From the NCBI GenBank assembly GCA_964554875.1, contig CAZKQJ010000010.1:1-64000 (forward strand): a stretch of 64,000 bases of DNA, written 5' to 3'. This DNA is from Marispirochaeta sp964554875. Its GTDB lineage: Bacteria; Spirochaetota; Spirochaetia; JC444; Marispirochaetaceae. Under the pieces are notes generated by a model. That model saw only the letters and a list, made by a program, of their open reading frames with translations. It did no database searches and had not been told where the DNA came from. A program made the translations under genes and the position numbers. Positions 8,716-16,674 of this stretch are shown one piece after another (the first letter of the stretch is position 1; the number at the start of each line of letters is the position of its first letter).

Positions 8716-11193
8716 TTATTTCCGTATTACCGGCAGAATCAGCGGTTCCAGGTTCACCCTGCCCTCCGGGCTCTCCGGTATGGAAAGCTCAATCTGGGCC
8801 CCGGCACTGGCAAACAGGACCAGCAGATATCTGCCTGCCTGTAAATCATGAAGCTGAAAGAAACCATCTTCATCGGTAAAGAAGAGCTGTCTTTCATCAT
8901 CGGGAGAATCCAGAGGAATAAACTCCCCCGCCTGCAGGGCTACCGGCTCATCCTGAAGCGTAAGCAGCCTGCCGGAAACAAACAGACTGTGACGAAGCCG
9001 GACAGGGACCGTAATCCCGCTTCGGTAGGAAGGAACGAGGGTTACAGTATCCGCTTCCAGAAGGACTTCCGGAGAGGTATTGGGCAGCTCTATCTGCAGG
9101 GTCGCAGGGGTATAGGAGTTCAGCTCGCTGTAGGTAATAACACCTCCCCGGCTCTCCTTTGTACCGCCGCTTCCCCGGCTGTTGCGAACACTGACGACTT
9201 CGTTCTTCAGTTCCTGTTCAGGTACCAGCATTATAAAACTGTCCTGCACCTGCCGGGTGAAGGCGAAATTTCCTCCTGCAAAAAGAACAGCCCCTCCGAG
9301 TCCGGCTCCCAGCCGGTTGCTTGTGGTGTTGCTGCCGGTATCGTAATTGGTCCAGGACAGGGAATTATTGATACTGCCGCGGAAAGAGGCTGTATCGTAG
9401 TGAAAACCCATGTCCGCTACCGTCTGATCCGCTGCGGCAGGCGGGTAACCCTGGACCGAAGCAGTATAGGCCCACTGTTGCGTATTATCCGTATCCCGCC
9501 AGGTGAACCCCACTCCCCCTTCTCCGGATTTCAGATCCTGGGAATACTGAAGGTTCTGTCCCGACTTGTCGGGACTCAGGGAGAAGGCCAGATAGCCCCG
9601 CCATTCCCAGCCCTCTTCCGTATCGTGATTAGCAGAAAAACTCAGGGACAGAGAGGCACTGCGACCGAAGCCCTTCAGCAAGGTCAGGGAACCCTGCAGA
9701 CTGTCAGGGCTGTCTCCCCGTCCAAGGGCATATGCCGTCATGAGACTCGCGTATGCGGAAAACGGCAGAAGCTGACCGATGCTCGAGCTGAAGCGCCAGA
9801 TATATTCCGATGGGGTCTCACTGAGTACGGATCTGCGGTAGGCATCGTCATAGTACTCGATCTGGAGTCCCAGGTTCGGTATGCTGCGCCGGGACGGAAA
9901 GGCTACACGGTATTGAAGCCGGGAATGCAGGCCGGGGTCCCAGTTCATCCCTGCGGAAGCTCCGAAATTTAGTCCCAGGTTCCCGAAAGGAAGGGCGGAG
10001 ACCAGGGAGAGATTGCCGATATATGCGTCCCGGCCCATCTGCAGAGCTGCTCCCCCGGTAAGCCGGGAAAGCAGTCCATAGGAGAAAAAACCCGATGCCA
10101 GGGGATCGGCAAACTCATGCTGAAGGGTTCCTCCGCTTAGTGCGAAGGAGTACTCCTTCTCGCGAAGCAGCCCGGAATCAAAGGGAACGATAGATTCGAT
10201 TATCCGCTCCCTGCCGTCATGCTCCGTTATCACAATCCTGATTTCGTTGAGACCTCCGACATAGGGAAAATCCAGCAGATTATGTACCCCCGCATCGAGG
10301 CGCTCGGTTTTCAGAAGACGGCCGTTGAGATAGATGGAGACCTCCGCCGGCTGTTCCAGGAGAAGTTCCCGGGAGAGAGAGCGGTAGGGGCTGGCAATAT
10401 CGGAGAGGGCTTTTTCGGTGCCGATGCTTATACCATCCAGTGGAACGGAGGGAATCGACGCATAAGCAGGGCTGTCCAGGGTCCCTGCCGCGAGGCGCAG
10501 ACCGTAGACCGGAAAATCCCGGATCAGCCGCAATGAGTCCAGTTCAGCCTCCTTTTCCGGATAGCTGGTCATGTTGAATCCCCCGCTGAGAACCCATCGC
10601 CGGAACTGCAGATTCGGAAAAAGATTCAGCTGCAGGGGAACATCGTACGAGGCCTCATCTCCATCGGCCCGGTACAGGAGCTCTGCTCTGCTGTAATAGT
10701 TCAAATACGCGCTGTAGGGATCGGCAGAAATGTCCGCCGGATCAATACGCTGCGGAGCATGACGCAGCCGGAGATCCCTGCTCCGCCGAAGATCAGGGGG
10801 AATATGTATCTCTACCTGCAGCATGGATGAATCATACCAGGCAGCGAAACCGTACAGAACAAGATTCTCAAGCGAAACAGCAGGAGAAATAAAACTCTCC
10901 CGCACAGCGGTGAAGGCTTTGGGAGAAAGCCTGGGTGCCAGCAGTTCAAAAAGAGATTCACGAGGCAGAAAAACCTCATCCTCCGCCGTGATGTACGCGG
11001 GCAGCTCACCGGAGAAATCACCGTCGATTCGGACCAGGAGAGGGATTTCCGTACCCTCCTGTTCCGGGGCTCCATGTGTGGAACCGAAGGCCTGCATAAA
11101 GATTTCCGCCGCAGGGTCCGAAGTTTCCTGCCCGGCAATCCTTATGGCCAGAAGAAAGAGGATTGAGATACCGGTACTAATTCTCCGAATCAT
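8716..11193 (-). CDS. Outer-membrane fimbrial usher (archaic/sigma-type)
   Basis: About 825 residues with a signal peptide (MIRRISTGISILFLLAI...). The protein translocates and polymerises fimbrial subunits through the outer membrane. The family signature is clear around residues 290-335: PAEVSIYLNGRLLKTERL, then LLDFPYVGGLNEIRI, matching the conserved segment before the beta-barrel in ushers. The middle is rich in alternating aromatic strands typical of a large barrel. The C-terminal part has a small beta-sandwich (TDEDGFFQLHDLQAGRYLL) as in archaic ushers. There is no C-terminal cysteine pair. I chose the ATG at 11193 because it begins a proper signal peptide; a TTG at 11226 would add eleven residues that spoil it. 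The gene overlaps the chaperone gene by 17 bases. Confidence 0.87.
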   Translation of the reverse strand: MIRRISTGISILFLLAIRIAGQETSDPAAEIFMQAFGSTHGAPEQEGTEIPLLVRIDGDFSGELPAYITAEDEVFLPRESLFELLAPRLSPKAFTAVRESFISPAVSLENLVLYGFAAWYDSSMLQVEIHIPPDLRRSRDLRLRHAPQRIDPADISADPYSAYLNYYSRAELLYRADGDEASYDVPLQLNLFPNLQFRRWVLSGGFNMTSYPEKEAELDSLRLIRDFPVYGLRLAAGTLDSPAYASIPSVPLDGISIGTEKALSDIASPYRSLSRELLLEQPAEVSIYLNGRLLKTERLDAGVHNLLDFPYVGGLNEIRIVITEHDGRERIIESIVPFDSGLLREKEYSFALSGGTLQHEFADPLASGFFSYGLLSRLTGGAALQMGRDAYIGNLSLVSALPFGNLGLNFGASAGMNWDPGLHSRLQYRVAFPSRRSIPNLGLQIEYYDDAYRRSVLSETPSEYIWRFSSSIGQLLPFSAYASLMTAYALGRGDSPDSLQGSLTLLKGFGRSASLSLSFSANHDTEEGWEWRGYLAFSLSPDKSGQNLQYSQDLKSGEGGVGFTWRDTDNTQQWAYTASVQGYPPAAADQTVADMGFHYDTASFRGSINNSLSWTNYDTGSNTTSNRLGAGLGGAVLFAGGNFAFTRQVQDSFIMLVPEQELKNEVVSVRNSRGSGGTKESRGGVITYSELNSYTPATLQIELPNTSPEVLLEADTVTLVPSYRSGITVPVRLRHSLFVSGRLLTLQDEPVALQAGEFIPLDSPDDERQLFFTDEDGFFQLHDLQAGRYLLVLFASAGAQIELSIPESPEGRVNLEPLILPVIRK

Positions 11194-11920
11194 AGCCGAG
11201 TTCAACATCCAGAGGCCCGTACTCAAGACCTTCCGGGACTTTCAGTCGGACGATTCTTGTTCCACCTGCGAGGATATTATCTCCGTTTATTCCCTCCAGA
11301 AGCTCAGGGGGATACTCATGGAGAACAGACCCGTCTCCCGCATTGCGTATGATTATGGTCAGGTCATTCAGGATACTGTGTTTATTCCCCCTGTTATTCA
11401 GGGTAATCTCCAGCGCTTCAGAATCATCCACCCTGACAATCTCTGCGTGTTGTACCACCACATCGGCAGAAGCCTCGGGGGGACAGATATAAACAGCACC
11501 GAGATAACGGAAAAGAATCTGTATACCGCTGTCCCTCGAAGTTTCTCCGCCGAAATCAACCGGAACCTGTTCTATCAGTATGCGGTAGGCCTGTTCGCTG
11601 GAAATATCCGCCGGGCCTTCCCACTTGACCCGTACTGTCTGAATCGACTCGGGCTTCAGCACTATCTGCCGGGGGTATACGGTAAAAAGTTCGTCCGCGG
11701 CTTTGCGGGACTCCCTCCCATCGGTACCGATTTCCCGGGTAAACATGCTGATTCGTATAGCTATGTAGTCCGGCCCTTCATTTTTCAGGCGAAAGCTCTG
11801 GGTAGCCCCGCGACCCGAGGGGCTGAAGCTGCGGGATATTGGTTCGAACGAAAAGGCCCAGAGTCCGGTGACCAGAAGAGTAAACAAAAACGGGATAAGC
11901 AGGATCTTTTTAACGTTCAT
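11177..11920 (-). CDS. PapD-like periplasmic fimbrial chaperone
   Basis: 247 residues with a signal peptide ending near residue 22 (...GLWA). Two immunoglobulin-like domains are visible. Domain 1 has the G1-strand family motif TVRVKWEG and then EQAYRILIEQVP, the segment that holds the family's conserved QTVR/YRLxIEE pattern. Domain 2 covers about residues 150-245. Such chaperones bind pilin subunits in the periplasm by donor-strand complementation and hand them to the usher. GAGGAGG lies eight bases before the ATG. The gene sits between pilin and usher, 130 bases after the pilin stop, behind a hairpin that probably lets only part of the transcripts through. Confidence 0.9.
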   Translation of the reverse strand: MNVKKILLIPFLFTLLVTGLWAFSFEPISRSFSPSGRGATQSFRLKNEGPDYIAIRISMFTREIGTDGRESRKAADELFTVYPRQIVLKPESIQTVRVKWEGPADISSEQAYRILIEQVPVDFGGETSRDSGIQILFRYLGAVYICPPEASADVVVQHAEIVRVDDSEALEITLNNRGNKHSILNDLTIIIRNAGDGSVLHEYPPELLEGINGDNILAGGTRIVRLKVPEGLEYGPLDVELGYDSEN

Positions 11921-11940
11921 GATGACACCCTCCTCGGCTT

Positions 11941-11960
11941 CGATACCATATATAGTATCG
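11941..11960 (-). repeat. Short palindrome before the chaperone gene
   Basis: CGATAC-N8-GTATCG, a perfect 6+6 inverted repeat between the pilin terminator-like hairpin and the chaperone ribosome binding site. It may be an RNA processing stem or a protein site; too short to decide. Confidence 0.35.
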
Positions 11961-11976
11961 GTTTCTTCAGGGAAAC

Positions 11977-12008
11977 AAAAAAGCCGCCCAGGGTACCAGG
12001 ACGGCTTT
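11977..12008 (-). terminator. Intra-operon terminator/attenuator after the pilin gene
   Basis: On the minus strand, a 13-base stem (AAAGCCGTCCTGG pairing with CCTGGGCGGCTTT, with a wobble and a mismatch) closes a short loop and runs into six T residues. It is an intrinsic terminator by form, placed directly after the pilin stop and before chaperone, usher and tip genes, which have no other visible promoter. Partial read-through would give high pilin and low usher levels. Confidence 0.75.
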
Positions 12009-12050
12009 GGGGTATCAATTCAGGCCCGATACTTCGGACCATCCTCCGAT

Positions 12051-12545
12051 CTATTTCGCCGCGATGGTGAAGGTCAGTGTGTCACTGTAAGTGCCTTCGT
12101 AGGGGAAGTCGGTAGCACCATTGTAGCTTATGGTGACATCATTGACTGCTCCGCTGCCGGGAGACTTGGTGCTGACATCGGAGATAACCGCTGAACCGCT
12201 GCTCAGGGTAATCGCTGATCCGCCGTAGCTGATGCTGTAATTCAGGCTTGCTGTTCCGCTAGTGTCCACAAACTGAGGAGTATCGCTTCCGGCTGCCATG
12301 GCGTTGCTCGATTCCAGGCTTACGGTATAGCCGGTCCGTTTGTTGCTGCGCTCGATTACCGTGGCGACCTTTACACCGGAGGCATCGACAGAAAGGTCGA
12401 GGGCATCGCTACCGGGTTCTGCATTTACAGTAATCTCGAGAATTTCGGGTACGCTTCCCTGAAGGAACAGGGTGCCGCTTGTCTGGGCACTTACGAACGA
12501 CGTAAGAGCTGCAAGAACAGCTGCTATAATAATCAGTTTCTTCAT
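12051..12545 (-). CDS. Major fimbrial subunit (pilin)
   Basis: 164 residues with a signal peptide (MKKLIIIAAVLAALTSFVSA, cleavage after about 20). The mature part is rich in Ser, Thr, Gly, Ala and Val and predicted as all beta strands, with no cysteine. It ends in alternating hydrophobic strands (YSDTLTFTIAAK), as in spore-coat-U/archaic pilins that end with GTYSDT-type strands. Being first in the operon, closest to a sigma-54 type promoter, with a perfect AGGAGG site before the ATG and a terminator-like hairpin behind it, it is most likely the abundant shaft subunit. No pilin family is certain by eye; the call relies on context plus secretion and composition. Confidence 0.8.
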   Translation of the reverse strand: MKKLIIIAAVLAALTSFVSAQTSGTLFLQGSVPEILEITVNAEPGSDALDLSVDASGVKVATVIERSNKRTGYTVSLESSNAMAAGSDTPQFVDTSGTASLNYSISYGGSAITLSSGSAVISDVSTKSPGSGAVNDVTISYNGATDFPYEGTYSDTLTFTIAAK

Positions 12546-12582
12546 ATAATCCTCCTGACCCTTTCGGGTTTCAGTAATAATA

Positions 12583-12600
12583 GTGCAGCTTATGTGCCAA
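12583..12600 (-). promoter_or_regulatory. Sigma-54 (RpoN) type promoter of the fimbrial operon
   Basis: Minus strand reads TTGGCAC-N6-TGCAC: GG and GC elements separated by exactly ten bases, the -24/-12 pattern. The expected start is about 25-30 bases before the pilin ATG, downstream of which AGGAGG is well placed. The neighbouring gene encodes a sigma-54 activator. The 173-base gap (12546-12718) holds this promoter and an AT-rich stretch where activator sites may lie; I see no clear repeated enhancer motif there. Confidence 0.78.
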
Positions 12601-12718
12601 GTTCACATCAAATTTGCAAAAACACAGTAATTGCTTACATTATAGAACTTTATAAATATAGACCGTTTAAAAACAAGCAGCATCCGGAATACATTATGCC
12701 GCCGAACCGATCCTGTAC

Positions 12719-14188
12719 TCATTTTTCTCGCCGCGTCTGTCGAGGCACCTCGACATTTTCGTCGAAACCACCGGCTGCAGGCGAATGTTCATTTGGATTA
12801 TGTATTCCCAGAATTTCGAGACGTGAACGCAGTCTGCGTTCGGTAATTTTCAGTCTCCTTGCAGCCTCGCTCTGGTTGCCCTTCGCTTCCTCCAGGGCAC
12901 AGGCAATCAACTTCTTTTCAAAGCTGTTCATCTTCTCCTGATAATCGGTTCCATGGGCTGAATCGCAGAGTTGATGGATTTCATCTTCGAAGGGTGTTTT
13001 TACCCCGGAACTTTCCAGATCCCGCAGGCTTATATGGGTGCCCCGGGCCATGATGATGCCCCGCTCTATCATGTTCTCGAGTTCCCTCACATTCCCGTGA
13101 AAAGGCAGCCCCATGAGAAGGTCCAGGGCCTCCCTGGTAATGCCCTGAATGGAGCGATTGTTCTTAAGGTTGAAAACCCGTATGAAATGCTCAACCAGGG
13201 GAGGTATGTCCGCCTTTCGCGCCCGCAGGGGAGGGATGGTTACATTCACAACATTCAGCCGCCAGTACAGATCCGTCCGGAAGCTGCCTTCCGTCACCAT
13301 TCCCTCCAGATCCCGGTTGGTGGCGGCGATTATCCGTACATTCAGCTGTCGGGTATGATTCTCTCCCAGTCGCTGGATCTGGCCGAATTGAATTACCCGC
13401 AGCAGCTTGACCTGAATGGACGGAGGAATGTCCCCGACCTCGTCGATGAAAAGGGAACCTCCGTCAGCCTCCTCGAATCTGCCGGCCCTGTCCTGATCGG
13501 CCCCGGTAAAGGAACCCTTTGCATGGCCGAAGAGTTCACTCTCCATAAGGGACTCCGGCAGGGCTGCAATGTTTACTGTGACAAAGGGCTGTTCCTTCCG
13601 CAGGCTGGACTTGTGGATAAGCCGGGCCATCAGCTCCTTACCCGTGCCGCTTTCTCCGGTAATCAGAATTATCGCGTCGCTTCGGGCAGACCGGGACACG
13701 AGATTAAGAACCTGCTGCATTGCCCTGCTCTGAAATACCACCATGGAAAGACCGTCAAAACTCTCATCGATCTCCCGCTGAACTATCCGGTTTTCACGGA
13801 CAGTACAGTTCTTTTCAAAAATCCTGACAAGCAGATGTTCGATCTCATCCTTTCTGGTGGGTTTTACAAGATAATCGTCCCCGCCGTTCTGCAGTATGTG
13901 GACTGCATCCCTGGCATCTTCAAAGGCGGTCATAACAACCACACTGACAAGGGGATTATCGGTCTTGATGCGCTTGAGAATCTCCAGACCGTTTATGTCG
14001 GGGAGCCGGTAGTCCGTAAGAACCAGATCCACGCTGTGCTTTCTGACTATTTCAAGACCCCGGGCGCCTGTTTCGGCGCTCAGGTAATTTATGGAGGGAA
14101 ACTCGATTTTCTCACAAATTACCCTGAGCAGTTCCAGCTGTGTCGCATCGTCATCAACCGCCAGAAGAGTAAACTGTGGTTTTTCCAT
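12719..14188 (-). CDS. NtrC-type sigma-54 dependent response regulator
   Basis: 489 residues from the chosen ATG. A receiver domain (about 5-125) has acidic residues at VDDD and the phospho-acceptor Asp at 59 (LVLTDY), with Lys in VKPT. The AAA+ domain has Walker A GESGTGKE (178-185), the sigma-54 contact loop GSFTGA (225-230, Ser replacing the usual Ala) and Walker B LFIDE (246-250). A Fis-type helix-turn-helix closes it (GNQSEAARRLKIT). It activates RpoN promoters from enhancer sites. No cognate histidine kinase is adjacent. The sigma-54 type promoter of the fimbrial operon just downstream is the obvious target (inference). The start at 14188 fits the receiver domain; an in-frame TTG at 14224 would add twelve residues. 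Confidence 0.93.
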   Translation of the reverse strand: MEKPQFTLLAVDDDATQLELLRVICEKIEFPSINYLSAETGARGLEIVRKHSVDLVLTDYRLPDINGLEILKRIKTDNPLVSVVVMTAFEDARDAVHILQNGGDDYLVKPTRKDEIEHLLVRIFEKNCTVRENRIVQREIDESFDGLSMVVFQSRAMQQVLNLVSRSARSDAIILITGESGTGKELMARLIHKSSLRKEQPFVTVNIAALPESLMESELFGHAKGSFTGADQDRAGRFEEADGGSLFIDEVGDIPPSIQVKLLRVIQFGQIQRLGENHTRQLNVRIIAATNRDLEGMVTEGSFRTDLYWRLNVVNVTIPPLRARKADIPPLVEHFIRVFNLKNNRSIQGITREALDLLMGLPFHGNVRELENMIERGIIMARGTHISLRDLESSGVKTPFEDEIHQLCDSAHGTDYQEKMNSFEKKLIACALEEAKGNQSEAARRLKITERRLRSRLEILGIHNPNEHSPAAGGFDENVEVPRQTRREK

Positions 14189-14224
14189 ATATAGTTTATC
14201 GGCAGATACTGGGAAATACCCCAA

Positions 14225-15076
14225 TTACTGGGTGTTTATATAGAGAATGGACTCGTGCTCGGGGCTCTGCCCGATAAGCTGTCGATAGAGATTGCGATAG
14301 TGTTTAGGGGAACGTCCGGTATATTTCTTGAAAACCCGGGAAAAATGAAACTCCGAATTGAACTGGAGCCGTTCCGCAATCTGATAGACATACATGTCAC
14401 TGGAAATCAGCATACTGGTGGCGGCTTCGATGCGCAATTTTGTCAGATATTTCATGGGTGTAGTCGTGAGTTTCTGCCTGAACAGCCGTATAAGGTGCTC
14501 TTCTGATATCCTCAGCCGGCGGGCAAGATTTGTCAGGTTTGTCCTCTTGAACACAGAGTTCTGCATGTACATAAGGGCCTTCTCTATGTGGATATTTTCC
14601 GTATTCCCCTGACGAAGGTTTCCGTCCCCTCCCATGAGCAGATAGATAAAGGAGACAAGCTGATGGACTGCAGACATCTGCATGTAGTCTGCTGTGGAGA
14701 GGGCTTTTTCCCGCAACTCCTCAAAGAAAAAACGGTAGGTGTTTCCTATTCTGTAGCAGCGCTGCCAGTTCAACTCCTGTTCCAGCAGGGAACGGAGCTC
14801 CCCGTCTTCTTCGTCCACCTCCAGCAGGAGGGCATAATAGGAGATCGGATCCTCCGTATCACTGGCCTCGATGCGATGCTTCACCCCCGGAGGAGAGATG
14901 AACAGGGATCCCGGTTCGAGAATGAAGCGCTGATTGCCGTTCAGGAATCTTCCCTGTCCCCCCAGAAAATAGTGTATCTCATACTCAGAGGATCCATGGT
15001 AATGAAAACGGCTGTGCCACTGCATTTCTTCCGGTTCCCTGAGATGATAGACAAAGACCGCTTCTTTGATATTCAT
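14225..15076 (-). CDS. AraC-family regulator of xylose genes (cupin + HTH)
   Basis: 283 residues. The N-terminal cupin-like sugar-binding half (about 1-120) contains the HYHGSSEYEIHY and PPGVKHRI segments. The C-terminal AraC DNA-binding domain (about 170-270) has two helix-turn-helix units and the usual FHFSRVFKKYTGRSPKHYR end. It is transcribed divergently from xylB-xylA with a 90-base gap, so it probably controls those genes in response to xylose; it is not the E. coli XylR type. The region before xylB lacks a good -35 box, consistent with an activator. The sigma-54 regulator gene follows 36 bases downstream on the same strand and could be co-transcribed. Confidence 0.86.
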   Translation of the reverse strand: MNIKEAVFVYHLREPEEMQWHSRFHYHGSSEYEIHYFLGGQGRFLNGNQRFILEPGSLFISPPGVKHRIEASDTEDPISYYALLLEVDEEDGELRSLLEQELNWQRCYRIGNTYRFFFEELREKALSTADYMQMSAVHQLVSFIYLLMGGDGNLRQGNTENIHIEKALMYMQNSVFKRTNLTNLARRLRISEEHLIRLFRQKLTTTPMKYLTKLRIEAATSMLISSDMYVYQIAERLQFNSEFHFSRVFKKYTGRSPKHYRNLYRQLIGQSPEHESILYINTQ

Positions 15077-15166
15077 AGATCAATTTTATGCATGTTTTAT
15101 CACTCCTGTCCATGGGTTTTCCGGTCCATCGGGTTGATACTTTACAGAGTGAAGGAGGCAAATACT

Positions 15167-16657
15167 ATGCGAACCGTCATTGGGATCGATGTAGGAACCC
15201 AGAGTACCAAGGTTGTTTTCTACGATTATGAGAATAAACGTATTGCCGCAACCGGCACTGCTGCTCACGATATTGTATCGAAGGATGACGGAACCAGTGA
15301 ACAGGAGGCTTCCTGGTGGATCAGCGCCATAGAGCAATCCTTTTCCCAGGTTCCCGCTGATGTCCGCGAAACTGCCGTTGCCGTCGGCGTCTCCGGACAG
15401 CAGCACGGTTTTGTTCCCCTGGACAAGGACGGCAGGGTCCTCTACCGGGTAAAGCTCTGGAACGATACATCCACCGTGGCGGAATGCAAGGAGATTACAC
15501 GCGCCTTCGGAGGGGAGGATAAACTCTTCAAGGAAGCGGGGAACCTCATTCTACCCGGCTATACGGCGGCCAAGATCCTCTGGCTTAAAAAGCACAAGCC
15601 CGAACTGTTCGCGCGCATGGCCCATGTGCTGCTCCCCCACGATTATGTGAACTATGTGTTAACCGGCGAATACAGCATGGAATACGGAGACGCCTCCGGT
15701 ATCGGCCTGCTTAACATCAGGAATCGTAGCTGGAACGCTGAACTCTGCGCGGTAATCGATCCACAGCTTATAACAATGCTCCCGGCCCCCCGGGCTCCCG
15801 GAGACGGTGCGGGAACAGTCAGCGGGGAAGCGGCGCAGCGTTTCGGGATTCCCCGGGGTATTCCCGTTTCTACCGGCGGCGGCGACAATATGATGGCCGC
15901 CATAGGAACCGGCACAGTCAGGGACGGACAGGTCAGCATGAGCCTTGGCACCTCCGGGACCCTCTTTGCCTTCTCTTCAAAGCCCATAATCGACTCTGCG
16001 GGCACCATCGCTGCTTTCTGCTCTTCCAACGATGGATGGCTGCCCCTGCTCTGTACCATGAACTGTACTGTGGCGACGGAACAGACCAGGAAGCTCTTTG
16101 AAGTGGATGTTGATCAGCTGGACACCCTGGTTGGCTCCGTACCCCCCGGAAGCAAGGGAGTAACAGTGCTGCCCTTCTTTACCGGTGAACGGGTGCCGAA
16201 CCTCCCCTTTGCACGGGCCAGCATAATGGGCCTCTCACCGACAAATACCGGCAGGGAGAATATCCTGAAAGCCTCCATGGAAGCCGCAATTTACGGTATG
16301 CGCCTCGGATTAAACAGCCTGTCCGAACTCGGTCTGTCGCCCCGGCAGATTACCCTGACCGGAGGAGGATCGAAGAGCAGGGTGTGGCGGCAGCTGGCGG
16401 CGGATATCACCGGGGTCCCGGTCCGGATGCCGGGTTTTCATGACAGCGCGGCACTGGGGGCTGCACTGCAGGCCCTCTGGTACCGGAACGTGTTCGAAGC
16501 ATCAGGAGCCGTTCCCGATATGACGGAATATGTGGAAGATCATACCGGCAGTCAGGAAACACAGCTTATAGAGCCCGGAAAAGATATAGAAGGATACCAG
16601 GAGGGTTTTGAACATTATGCCCGTTACATAGAACTCCTGGCACCACTCTACAAATAA
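15167..16657 (+). CDS. xylB: Xylulokinase
   Basis: 496 residues of the FGGY kinase family. The N-terminal ATP-binding signature IGIDVGTQSTK is at residues 5-15, the sugar-contact segment SGQQHGFV follows at about 80, and YGDASGIGLLNI holds the family's catalytic aspartate. The C-terminal domain has TGGGSKSRVWRQ and the helix with SAALGAAL. It phosphorylates D-xylulose to xylulose 5-phosphate in the cytoplasm. The frame is open well upstream across the divergent AraC gene, but the ATG at 15167 follows GAAGGAGG and begins the canonical N-terminus. xylA follows 17 bases later in the same transcript. Confidence 0.95.
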   Translation: MRTVIGIDVGTQSTKVVFYDYENKRIAATGTAAHDIVSKDDGTSEQEASWWISAIEQSFSQVPADVRETAVAVGVSGQQHGFVPLDKDGRVLYRVKLWNDTSTVAECKEITRAFGGEDKLFKEAGNLILPGYTAAKILWLKKHKPELFARMAHVLLPHDYVNYVLTGEYSMEYGDASGIGLLNIRNRSWNAELCAVIDPQLITMLPAPRAPGDGAGTVSGEAAQRFGIPRGIPVSTGGGDNMMAAIGTGTVRDGQVSMSLGTSGTLFAFSSKPIIDSAGTIAAFCSSNDGWLPLLCTMNCTVATEQTRKLFEVDVDQLDTLVGSVPPGSKGVTVLPFFTGERVPNLPFARASIMGLSPTNTGRENILKASMEAAIYGMRLGLNSLSELGLSPRQITLTGGGSKSRVWRQLAADITGVPVRMPGFHDSAALGAALQALWYRNVFEASGAVPDMTEYVEDHTGSQETQLIEPGKDIEGYQEGFEHYARYIELLAPLYK

Positions 16658-16674
16658 ACTCTCAAGGAGGAGAT

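Noticed and set aside
8848..9972. Long open frame on the plus strand opposite the usher gene (also 10823-12070).
   Set aside because: Lies antisense to a clearly recognisable usher and chaperone; composition is that of a complementary strand and no family motif or ribosome binding site is seen.
14588..15166. Upstream in-frame extension of xylB across the divergent AraC gene.
   Set aside because: xylB has a canonical kinase N-terminus and a strong ribosome binding site at 15167; the extension is the antisense of a real regulator gene.
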